Assembly (NCBI GenBank): GCA_027943245.1
Contig: JANDJZ010000894.1
Location: 1-15,877, forward strand
Direction of reading: 5' to 3'
From: Acanthamoeba sp. SK_2022b
Lineage: Eukaryota; Discosea; Longamoebia; Acanthamoebidae
Length of the DNA: 15,877 nucleotides
Shown here: positions 1 through 8,728 of the stretch, in pieces
Position numbering within the stretch: the first letter of the stretch is position 1
Layout of the letters: each line of letters starts with the position of its first letter
Translations under genes and position numbers: made by a program
The notes under the pieces: generated by a model
Told to the model about the DNA's origin: nothing
Database searches by the model: none
The model's input: only the letters and a program-made list of their open reading frames with translations

Positions 1-3000
1 GAGGGGGTGTCGATGTGGGGCGGTGGCGACGAGGTCTTGTCGAGCCGCTTGCCGGCGCCAGACGACTTCCTGTGCGGCGAGAGGGGCAGGTCGGGCGACG
101 AGAAGCGCTCGGGGATGCTGTGGCCGAGCCGGTCCAGCAGGTGGTGGCCCGCGTGGTAGACGTGCCCCGAGTCGCTCATGCCGTTCGGCGTGCCGACGCA
201 CGCGTAGTGCACGGCCGTGTCGACGCTGTCGCTCGAGTCGTCGACGAGCGCGTAGGCCCCGCTGCCGCCGCCGCCGTCGGCGCTCGCCTCCTCGTCGATG
301 GTCTGCAGCGCGGAGCTGCAGATGGGCACCAGCTCGTCGATGTGGTCGACGTGGTCGACCGAGCGGCCCAGCGGCGACAGGAACGAGGGCGACGCCGGCG
401 ACGTGCTGCTCGAGCCGAACCCGCCGTTGACCGACGACGGCGCGCTGGACGACGTCGACGTCGGCATCGTCGCCGTCGCCGTCGCCGTGTGTAGCTCGGT
501 CGTCGAGCCCGTGGCGGCGGGCGACGAGGACCCGCTGCCGCTGCCGCTGGCGGTGGAGGCGGTGGTCTTGATCTCGTGCGTGGTCTTGGCGAACTTGAGC
601 TTCTTGACGCGCTGGGTGGCCGCGGTGGACGAGACGCTCGACGAGGAGAGCGGCGACGACGTGCCGTGCCGGGCGAGCGGGCCGGGCGACGACGCGGGCG
701 ACGGGGCGACCGTGGGGAAGTCGCCCGATGCGGTCGAGATGATGGCCGAGTGGCCACGCGGCGCTCCGGTGTAGTCGGACGACGGGCGCTGCGAGATGGT
801 GCGCCGGAGCACGGGCGAGTGCGAGCCCGACAGGGTCGACGGCCCGCCGGCGGACGACATCATCGAGACGTCGATGGCGTTGCGCTGGGAGGTCGAGCGC
901 ATGAGCAGCGGGAACGCCGACTCGTCCGACGGTCGCCGGATGTGGGACCCGCGCAGGTGCATGCCCGATGATGTCGACATGATGATGGAAGAGGAGGAGG
1001 AGGAGGAGGAGGGAGAGGGTGAGGAGCTCTTGTTGGGCTCGGCCGCGGCGGAGTGGCTGATGATGGACTCCTCCGAGGGGAAGCCCGACGACGACGCGCA
1101 GCTCTTGGAGCGACTTCGGTGCTGCACCTTGCGCCGCATGGACCCGGGCGAGAGGGGCGCCTTCGACGACAGCTTTCTGTCGTCCTCCTCCTCGTCTGTC
1201 CAACCAAAGAACGAAAGCGAGCGAGGGAAAGAACGAACGCGAAGGTGAGCGGCGGAATGCGCGGAATGAGAAGCAGAGCAGGGGGGAGGGGAGGGGAGCA
1301 TGCGCATACCTTCGATGGACTCCTCGGTGGATCGCGAGACGGAGAAGGAGACCAGGGGCCAGATGTCCTTGGAGTTGCGCACGTTGTTGCGGGTGGAGGC
1401 CAGCTCGGCGCGAATCTTGCGGCCCTGGTCCTCGACCTCCTTCATGGCCTCCTCGAACGCGTCCTCGTCCTCGGCGAAGACCGTCTGGAAGCGGTAGAAG
1501 AACCGGCCGTCCTTGAACTTCTTCTTGCGATCGACGTGCATGAGCACGCGCCGCTCGGCCAGCTCCCGGCAGGCGGCGATGCTACGCTCGCGCGAGTAGC
1601 CCGTGTAGTTCATCACCCAGTCCACGCACTCCTTCCCCACTGCCATGTTTTCCCCCCCCCGCCATCTCTGTGAGGCCCCATGCGTGTTGTGTGCTTGTAG
1701 TGTGTGCTTGTGGTGTGGTGTTGTGTTGTGTTGTGTTGTGTTGTGTTGTACCGAAGCAGTAGTGGTGCGTTTTGAGGTGCCATCGGCGATCCTTGATGGC
1801 GAGGCCGCCCTCTTTGGCCGGCCGCGTCGCGTGGACGAGCATCTCTTCGAACTGTGAACGGTGTGGTGAGCCTCGAACAAGCGCGCGCACGCGCACACAC
1901 ACGCGCAACGGCTAGCTGGATAGGAAGCGTAAGGCGTACCTGCTGGGGAATCTCTACCATCCGCAGACCGATCGACGATCGCGACGTCAACGGCAACGCC
2001 TGCGGTTTCGTGTTACGATTAAATCAAAATAATTATTTATTTTATTTTAATAAAATAGAAATACCAATTTTAAAAAAAATTAAAAAAGTGGAGGCATCGG
2101 ACACAAGAACGAAAGCTCTTCACGGAGGAGGGCCATCGTGTGGTGCTTGGCTGACGTACGTGGTAGAGGTGGTGGAGCAGGCGACGGGCCTGGGAGGGGT
2201 CGGGGAAGCTGGGCTGGCCGATGGCGCGCACGTAGGTGGTCTCCCCCTGCGGCTTCGTCACGGCGTTGAAGTCGAACACAAACTCGATCAGCTGTTCCCG
2301 GGATGAGGAAGCGGGTGAGTCGAGTATGTTGCACATTGCACGCAACTGAGAAAGAGAGAGAACGAGAGAAAGGGCCAACGACGACAAAAGAGTGTACACG
2401 CTACACGCTAATGCTGGAAATGATATTAGGAAGCTGCCTGGGCAGAGTAAGAGTGATGAAACCGGGACCAAGGAGGTATAACGAAATAGGAGCGGCCTCG
2501 CGTTCCTCATGAAAGAAATGCCAAAATAGCCAAACACGTAAAAGGACGTAGAATCTAAGCGACTGGAGTTGGGCTGTTGATGCTTTTTGATTTTCAAAAA
2601 AGTGAAGAAAATAGCACTTTGGAACAACAAGGAGGCTTTGTTCCGGAGAAGAAAGGAGACCTCTAACATCGAGAGCGAAAACATTCACCAAACGCCTCTC
2701 ATCTAAAGATGGATACAATAAAAGAACAACATTCAAAAAGCTTTGATTGAGATTTTAAAGAGGGGGGGCAATAGGAGTTTGATGAGGAAGAAGAGGCACG
2801 CGCAGTGGAGGGGATGAAGAGGCAGGAACGTACCCCTAGGTAGGAGACTACGTGGGCAAGGATGCGGTCCTTGCCTTCTTGGCCATCGGTCCACTTTCTC
2901 TCTTTGTCTACAACGCGCCAGGCCAGATCGTCGAGGGCCTTCCCCAGACCGATTATGACGGCCTCCAGAGGCAGCTGGAAGGCCCAAACCACCTCGAAGG

Positions 3001-3115
3001 TCTTGCCCGTTCCCTTCGAAGGAAACGAGATGCCACCGCCCCCGATCGTTGCGGCCCCGCCAACGCCTGGGCTCGATGTCGGCGACAACCGCCTCTCCGT
3101 CGAAGATGACAGCAT
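1..3115 (-). CDS. DEP-domain protein with Ser-rich tail, C-terminus outside window (partial)
   Basis: Exons run 3115-2834, 2291-2160, 1999-1940, 1851-1752, 1639-1310 and 1195-1, giving 699 codons before the window edge with all phases joining. Residues about 159-243 form a DEP domain: IKDRRWHLK, then CFVGKECVDWV built across the 1640-1751 intron, then RELAERRVLMHV and FKDGRFFYRF. DEP domains usually bring signalling proteins (GEFs, RGS proteins, Dishevelled) to membranes or receptors. Residues about 245-275 are acidic and probably helical. From residue 302 the protein is Ser/Thr/Pro-rich and low in complexity, with basophilic phosphosite-like patches (IRRPSDES, LRRTISQ) and one basic patch (QRVKKLKFAK). 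Residues 1-158 are unrecognised. Their first exon has a strong open frame (PLEAVIIGLGKALDDLAWRV) and a clean GTACGT donor. The main alternative is two genes: a small one ending near 2070, and a DEP gene starting at ATG 1960. I prefer one gene because 2159 is a GTACGT donor and 2000 a CGCAG acceptor in the same phase. The DEP assignment is solid; the effector domain must lie beyond base 1. Confidence 0.65.
1721..1750. repeat. TTGTG pentanucleotide microsatellite
   Basis: Five perfect TTGTG units plus a sixth differing in its last base lie in the intron 1640-1751 of the DEP gene. On the gene's strand the repeat reads (ACAAC)n and begins inside the 5' splice site itself (GTACAACACAAC). Confidence 0.9.
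2018..2087. other. AT-rich tract inside an intron of the DEP gene
   Basis: About 70 bases of almost pure A/T lie in otherwise GC-rich DNA. They include the perfect inverted repeat TATTTTA-A-TAAAATA at 2043-2057. The tract falls in the intron I place at 2000-2159. If the DEP gene is really two genes, it would be an intergenic 3'-end/promoter tract. A similar tract lies in an ALG10 intron at 9749-9801, so AT-rich introns do occur here. Confidence 0.6.
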
Positions 3116-3539
3116 CTTGCGCGGGGAGTAGCTGCGCCTTTAGAGGGGAGACTTCTCTGCCTTCTCAAATCTCTCAGTCACCGGCCGGGGGGCTCGCTCT
3201 CTCCTCTTTCTTCGTTCCTTTGTGCCGCGGCTTTCGTTTTCGCTTTTCGTTTTTCCCGCCCCAGCTGCGCTTTTCGTTCTTGCCGAGTTCACCGCCACGT
3301 GCCCAGGCAGCCGGCCGGCCAACCGGAGCCCGCGCGAGCTTGGAAACCTCACGGCCAGTTTGTTGGAGAACCAAAACTCCCCCACAAGCCAAGCTTGGGG
3401 TCACGCACAACCCGAAAGTGAGGTCTTGAGGGGGTTTGGGGGGTTGTCTCTCGTTCATTGCACAAAGAGTGAAGCAACAGAGAGAGAGAGAGAGAGAGTT
3501 GGACATGGGGTGGTGGTGATGAGGGATCACGCAGTATCA
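3116..3539. other. Intergenic region upstream of the DEP gene
   Basis: This separates the DEP gene start (minus, 3115) from the stop of the SUFU-ankyrin gene (minus, 3540). It should hold the DEP gene promoter and 5' leader and the SUFU-ankyrin 3' end. It contains a T/C-rich stretch on the plus strand at about 3199-3275 and an (AG)10 microsatellite at 3479-3498. I see no convincing TATA box, polyadenylation signal or gene. The open frames across it are not conserved-looking. Confidence 0.5.
3479..3498. repeat. (AG)10 microsatellite
   Basis: A perfect AG dinucleotide run lies about 40 bp downstream of the SUFU-ankyrin stop codon (on that gene's strand a CT run). Confidence 0.9.
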
Positions 3540-4447
3540 TCATGGCCCGAGAACCTCGTGGAAGAAGGAGATGAGGTGGAAGTGGCCCTCCTTCTTGGCG
3601 ACGTGGAGCGGGGACACGCCCGAGGGGAAGACGTGTTCGGTGTTGGAGTTGCAGCAGAGCTGGCCGCCGCCGCGGACGGTGAGGGCGTGCGGGGAGGCGC
3701 CGTGCTTGACGAGCAGGCTCGCCAGGGGCAGGTTACCAAACACGGCGGCGACGTGGAGGGGCGTGATTCCGCAGTCGTCGCCGAGGGCGACGTCGGCGCC
3801 GCGGCCGATGAGCCAGTGGGCCATCTTGACGGCGAGCTCGGGGCCCTTCTCGTGCGCGCAGGCCATCCACAGGGGCGTGCGCCCCGAGTTGTCCCGCGCG
3901 TTGATGATCTTCTTCCAGTTGACCTCGCGCTCCTCGCGCGTGAGGCCGCTGCCGGCCTCGTAGTCCAGCACCGCCCGGACCTCGCGCAGCCCGCCCTCCC
4001 CCGCAAAGTTGTGCAGTGCCAGCATCCCGGCGTTGTTGCGCAGCCCCACGTCGGCTCCGTTCCGCATCAGCAGCCCGAGCTTCGCCAGCATGCCCATATA
4101 GGTCTTGTGCATCGGACAGAACGCTCCGAAATACTTGCCAAACAGCTCCTGCACCACCACCACCAGACGACGAGACGATCGCGAACGGTAAGTGAGCGTC
4201 GACACAAAAAGAAATGCGGTGATGGGGAAAGGGGGGAGGTGGGTGCCGCACCTCTTCCGCTTCGGGATAGTCGTGGACGTATCGCTCGTCCACCCTGTTC
4301 TCCACCCGCTTCCCAAACTCGCCGTCCCGAATGAAGTAGGAGACCTCCCTGCCCTTCTCCTTGCCCGGAAACTCGATGGCCTTCACCAAGTAGCGCGGCG
4401 CCACCCGAGACATTTTGTGCAACACTGCATTCACCACACACACACAC

Positions 4448-4501
<54 letters not shown>

Positions 4502-7096
4502 ACGAAGTCGTCAGTCCTGCTCGTTCAACGAATGGCAGCAGTAGCGGCCGAGTCAACGAGAAGAAGGGGAGGGGCGCGGAGGAGTGTACCGGTCGAACCG
4601 GCCCAATCCTGGGAGTTCACATTCACACCGGCCTGTATCAACACCTTGCTGGCCTCGTACGACCGTTCGTCCTCGGAATCCAGAGCCAGCATCAGCGGGG
4701 TCACCTCGCCTAACAGCAAGAAGACGACGCGGCCATGAGCGGCGTACCACATGGAGCAGAGAGAGGGGGGAGTGCAGCAACGCAGAACGACGCGCGCACC
4801 TTGCCTATCAGGCAACGCATCACTATTGAGATTGGCTCCCTTTGATATTAACAGCTTGAGCGTCTCCAACGATCTGCGCGTGAGAGTGGGCGGGCATAGA
4901 GCTCAGCACAGCATGGGGGGGGGGCAGCCGTGTGAGGGAGGTACCCAAAATTGGCGGCCAGGTGAAGGGCGGTCACCGCCGTCCGCGTCCCCCTGAGCTC
5001 GATGTCCACCGCGCCCTTCTCCACGAGCAGCTGGGCACACTCTGCAAAATTGTTCCGCGCGGCCCAGTGCAGCGCCGTGTAGTTGTCCTCGTCCCTCACC
5101 TGCGCCAGGCTCCGCACCAGCTCCTCGTCGGTCGCCACCGCGTCGTCGCTCCCGCCCCCGCCCCCGCCGTTTCGCACGCCGTTGCCCTCTCCTCCCGCCC
5201 GCTCCCGCTCCCTCTCGGCTTCGGTGCCGTCCCGCTCCGATCGCCCGTTGGTCGCCCGGTCTCCGCCTTCGGTCTTCCATCGCTTGTCCATGAAGAATCG
5301 CAGCACGTTGGCCGCCGACCGATCGTCGCGGCCCTTCTTGACCGCGAGGCAGAGGATCGGGTTGCCGGGGAAGACCCGGTACCCGCCGTTCAGCAGCCCG
5401 CCGAGCGTGGCCAGATCGCCGTTGGCCGCCGCCTCGTCTGCGATCCTGTCGCTCTCGCGTCGCAAATCGATCTGCAGGCACGCAAAGGAGACTGCGTGGT
5501 GAGACGTCGTTCACAGAATCAGCGGCGATGAGAGGGAGGCGCGGCTTACCGAGGGGCGGTCGAGATCGCTGATGTAGGCCTTGCCGGCGTGTCGTAATCG
5601 GTGGTAGAGGTCCAGCGCCCGGTTGTGCATCCCAAACTGCAGCTCTTCCTCGGTGATGGTGGTCATCAGGAACAGCTGCATCGACCCGTTGGGCAGGGTG
5701 ACCGACTCCTTCGCGTACAGCTCGGCCGGAGCTCTGCACGGTTGGTCGACAGGGTTGCGTCAGCAAACAGTTGTCTACATACGTCACGTGCGACATATCC
5801 ACGTGTGTACCACATGTGACGACTGCCGACAGCGGTCACACACACACAGAGAGAGAGAGAGTAGTAGTAGTAGTACACACGGAGGAGTCGAGCACGTACT
5901 TGGCGATGAGGAAGTGGGCCGTGCGATCAGGCTGCACGGGCATTCGCTCAAAGGTGGCTGCGCCAAACTGATCGATCACTCCGCGCAGGTTGTAGTCGTC
6001 CATCACCGCCTTGGACACCTGTACGTGGTGTTGTGGGTCCACAGCGGGTCAGCGTTGGGGCCATTCCTCTTCTCGTGCGCTCGTTCAACCACCTCTCACG
6101 GTGGCGCTCTTCACATCGCGCGCGGCGCTTCACCAGCCAGCTGCTCTCTCCACAATTCTGCGTGGGGGTGGAGGGAGCAGGTGGGCGTACCATGAAGGCC
6201 AGGCAATGGGTGGCCCACGACTGCTTGCCGCGCGTCATGATGCCGATCTCGTAGCCGTAGCCGGCCCATCGAGAATCGAGCTCCAATCGTGGCCGTAGAG
6301 AGACAGCCAAGGAGAACGAGCCACGATCGCAGGCGTAGACGGTCATTCCATTTGAGGTGAAGATTTCTCCTCCCATCTTGTCGTCGCCCCCTTCCGTGAT
6401 TGGCAGACGATCCTCCTTGCCGCTGCCGCGTCGGATTCGGAAGCGCTCGAGCCGAAATCGCGTCGGCATGTCGGGATTGGTGAGGCCGGACGAGAGGGCG
6501 AGCCAACAGTCGCTGCTGCTGTCGCTTCCATTCCCATCCGATGGTGCTGTTGCATTGTTCAAACGCGTTCTGGCCTGCAGCAGGCAGCCTCCAGGCCAGA
6601 GCATTTCCAAATGAGGCAGCAGGAGCGGCTGGGCCTGGTGCAGCGGCAGGAAAGACGCGTAGATGTCGGTCGTCCGCGCTGCTTGGACCCGTCGGCTGAG
6701 CTCCATCTCCTCATCGAGCCTCTTGTCGATGCGCTCTCGCTCCGTCGCCGCTTGCAGTCCATGGTGCCCGCCGTCGCTGCCCAACAGTGCCTGGTGCAAC
6801 AGAATTCGCTTTGTCGCATGAACCGTCTGCTCGTGCGAGTGTTGGATTTCGGATGTCGAAGCGGTCAGGTTGTGGAAAATGCAGTTCTGATCGATTGGTG
6901 GCTGCGGCGGAGGAGAGGCCGGGGGCGGTGTGTAGGCAGCGTTCATTGGTGGCGCATCTCCTCCATAGCCGCCATTGCCATTGGTCACGCCCTCCATCAT
7001 CATGTAGTCCCTTCCACGATCCCTCGCGCCCCTCGACCGATCGCCCCCTTTCTTATCCTCCATTGGGGGGACCGACCGCTTTCGCTTACGGTACAT
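3540..7096 (-). CDS. SUFU-like domain plus ankyrin-repeat protein, 903 aa
   Basis: Exons: 7096-6191, 6018-5900, 5733-5550, 5471-4945, 4873-4800, 4709-4590, 4424-4252, 4148-3540. They sum to 904 codons including stop, with every phase joining. Residues 3-7 (RKRKR) could be a nuclear localisation signal, and residues 50-70 are Pro-rich. Residues about 145-403 resemble the Suppressor-of-fused domain in order and spacing: CWLALSSGL (197-205), WAGYGYEIGI (277-286), RTAHFLIAK (334-342), GSMQLFLMTTITEEEL (358-373), AYISDLDR (394-401). SUFU is the Gli-binding regulator in animal Hedgehog signalling, and bacterial relatives are proposed toxin-immunity proteins. Residues about 404-903 hold ankyrin repeats: NYTALHWAA, TAVTALHLAANFG, VTPLMLAL, STVLHKM, GRTPLWMACA, CGITPLHVAAVFG and GVSPLHVAKKEG. 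Several end in the usual LL..GA.. helix. A charged, Gly-rich insert of about 50 residues precedes the second repeat, and another insert lies at about 648-700. Ankyrin repeats are certain. SUFU similarity is recognised by eye from motif order and needs profile confirmation. The role is probably protein binding or scaffolding; no catalytic motif is visible. Confidence 0.72.
4436..4500. repeat. Compound (CA)n(GA)n microsatellite in intron 6 of the SUFU-ankyrin gene
   Basis: A CA run with one interruption near 4448 passes directly into a GA run of about 10 units. It lies just upstream (gene sense) of the acceptor at 4425. On the transcript strand it is a (UC)n(UG)n pyrimidine-rich stretch next to the 3' splice site, so it may double as the polypyrimidine tract. 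Confidence 0.9.
5837..5874. repeat. Compound (CA)n(GA)n(GTA)n microsatellite in intron 2 of the SUFU-ankyrin gene
   Basis: CA, GA and GTA runs follow one another inside the intron 5734-5899. The layout is the same compound CA-GA type as in intron 6 of the same gene. Confidence 0.9.
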
Positions 7097-7358
7097 TGTC
7101 GGTCTCGCCGCACCGAACGCCTCGCCTTCTTTTACTACAACTTACACAATCTCAGCCGGGTCCAGGTTTCGAGGCAAAGGAGAGGCTCGCCCGAGATGAA
7201 GAGGTGGTGAAAAAAAATGAATAGGCCGTTGGCTGCCTCTCCCAGAAAAAATAGCGAAAAAAAGTAATTACACAGGCCTTTTTGAAAGTGTTTGGAAAAT
7301 GCTTTTGAAACGCATTTGCGTTTGTACAAACGCAACAACTGGGAGAAACGGCGGCCAG
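7097..7358. other. Intergenic region between the SUFU-ankyrin start and the cyclotransferase stop
   Basis: These 262 bp should contain the SUFU-ankyrin promoter and the cyclotransferase 3' end. The stretch 7209-7268 is A-rich on the plus strand with several short A runs. A perfect 20-bp palindrome lies at 7316-7335. No gene is visible. Confidence 0.5.
7316..7335. repeat. Perfect 20-bp palindrome TTGCGTTTGTACAAACGCAA
   Basis: The palindrome is perfect over 20 bases and centred on GTAC. It lies 23 bp past the cyclotransferase stop codon. A third copy of the arm (AAACGCA, 7308-7314) sits immediately to the left and can pair with TGCGTTT at 7317-7323 around a 2-base spacer. Two mutually exclusive hairpins are therefore possible. 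It could be a 3'-end processing or terminator structure for the cyclotransferase, or a dimeric protein-binding site for the SUFU-ankyrin promoter about 220 bp away. Confidence 0.8.
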
Positions 7359-8247
7359 TCAGGCTTGGGGCAGCGACGCGGCCTCCTCGCTGTCGGCACG
7401 CACGATGTAGACCGATCGGTAGTCGCCATCGTGCACGCGCGTGAGGGTGTGGACCTCCCGGGCCCACACGTACATCCAAGTCTCGACCTCCACGTTCTCG
7501 TGGACGTGTCCCTGGCCCATGCGCACGGTGACGCGGTCCCGTCGGTACTCGGCCAGGCCCTCCGGGATGCCCACCACGTCCTCGTACTCGTCCAGGCCCT
7601 TCATCACCTCGTCCCTGTGCTCATCGGGCACATGGAAGAGCATGCCATGCACCTAGGTAGGATAATGGCGCGCTGATCAGCATCTTGGTTGAACCGACGC
7701 AGCGAAACGGGCGGAGCTGGGCTCCCTTGCACGACGCGTACCCGCTCGGAAGGGTCGTCGGAGGGCACGACGGCCGGGTACTTCCTCATCTCGGACGGGA
7801 CTGCCACGTCGGTGGTCTCCTTCAGGCCCAGCAGCTTCTCGTCCTCCGTGCGCTTGTCGACAATGTACATGCGTCCTGGCGGGGAATGAAGGGGCCCATC
7901 GAGAGGACGGACACGACTTCAGTCAAGGCCCTTCGCTGGGAACGAGAGCAGATGGCTTCGCTTGGTGTGGGCTCTTAGAGACGACTAGATGCCGTCTAGT
8001 GTGATGTGTTGGTGAATGGAAGGTGTGTGTTGTGTTCATCTGTCCAAGTGAAGTGGCCACACCCTGTACAGATTGGGGGAGGGGGAAGAGAGGTACCTTG
8101 GTAGTGCGCCGGGCCGACAGGAACGCACTTGCCCATGAATCGCTGGTGGATGCTGGCGTTGATGTCTGGTCGGAGCGAACCGTAGACGAACACGCGGTGT
8201 CCAGAGGAGGAGAGAGAAGGGGAGGAGGCAGTCGTGAACGAGTTCAT
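7359..8247 (-). CDS. Gamma-glutamylcyclotransferase/AIG2-like family protein, 192 aa
   Basis: Exons 8247-8097, 7875-7742 and 7652-7359 give 192 residues with matching phases. The N-terminal signature HRVFVYGSLRPDINASIH (residues 17-34) is the substrate-binding loop of the GGCT/AIG2-like fold. VHGMLFHVP (96-104) is the central strand, and GLDEYEDV (114-121) supplies the conserved acidic residue, with Glu119 the likely catalytic base. The following charged segment YRRDRVTVRM and VEVETWMYVW complete the barrel. Family members release 5-oxoproline from gamma-glutamyl amino acids, gamma-glutamylamines or glutathione in the cytosol; the exact substrate cannot be told from sequence. I start at ATG 8247, 19 residues before the conserved strand. 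The frame stays open back to an ATG at 8481, which would add a basic 78-residue extension of unconvincing composition. The intron at 7876-8096 (221 bp) is long for this locus. Confidence 0.88.
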
Positions 8248-8728
8248 CTTCTTTCGCACAAAGCCTGGCAATTTGAATCTCAAATTAAAATCTCGATGAT
8301 GGAGATTGAATCGCAAGAGGAGTCGGGAAGGAAGACAACGCCTGCCAAGGGCGCAGAAAGGGCAGATGGGCTCTCGGTACCTTGTGGTGTGGTTGCTGGT
8401 GCGGCAATGTGTGGAGTGTTGGACAAGAGCCTCCTGCCGTGTATTGCTCGGCGCATGGTACGTTGCCTGCCGTAGGGGCAAGAAAGAAAGAAATTCTCAG
8501 GAAAATGAGCCCTGCCCCGAATTTCGGGCAGATGGCCGCGCGTGATGTTGTGGAGACATCACGCCAGATCACATAAACACGGGCGCTTGCCCCAAGGCAC
8601 CGGCCACGCCCACGGTGACGTCGTGTGGCGTGAGCCATCGAAGTCAACAACAGAAGAAAAAAAAAAAGGGTGGGCATGCCATCGATCTCCTTGTTCAGTG
8701 AACAAGAGAATGTCCTTCCTTCTGCAGG
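8248..8728. other. Intergenic region between cyclotransferase start and ALG10 stop
   Basis: This should hold the cyclotransferase promoter and the ALG10 3' end. It has an A/T-rich patch at 8268-8296 close to the cyclotransferase start, and a run of 11 A at 8657-8667 about 60 bp past the ALG10 stop. A minus-strand open frame at 8677-8285 begins like a signal peptide but shows no recognisable domain, so I do not call it a gene. Confidence 0.5.

Noticed and set aside
176..757. Minus-strand Arg/Pro/Ser-rich frame of 193 codons (and neighbouring plus-strand frames)
   Set aside because: It is a frame-shifted shadow of the DEP gene's Ser-rich exon, which stays open from 1195 to the window edge and joins the DEP exon in phase.
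2775..2790. Possible snoRNA C box (TTGATGA) on the plus strand
   Set aside because: No matching D box or terminal stem at suitable spacing.
3222..4334. Plus-strand open frame of 370 codons
   Set aside because: It is antisense to the last ankyrin exons, which have clear ankyrin motifs and proper splice sites. Its product is Ala/Gly/Arg-rich with no recognisable domain.
5781..5822. Cluster of CACGTG/CACATG E-box-like motifs with a loose inverted repeat
   Set aside because: It lies in the middle of an intron and the arms are short and imperfect. Such motifs are expected by chance.
5948..6190. Continuation of the first SUFU-ankyrin frame past 6191
   Set aside because: The GTACGC donor at 6190 and the ACAG acceptor at 6019 give a conserved continuation. 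The read-through peptide is low complexity, so this is intron 1.
8285..8677. Minus-strand 130-codon frame starting with a signal-peptide-like stretch
   Set aside because: The hydrophobic start comes from a poly-A/T tract. The rest has no domain, and it sits in the spacer upstream of the cyclotransferase. Not convincing without transcripts.
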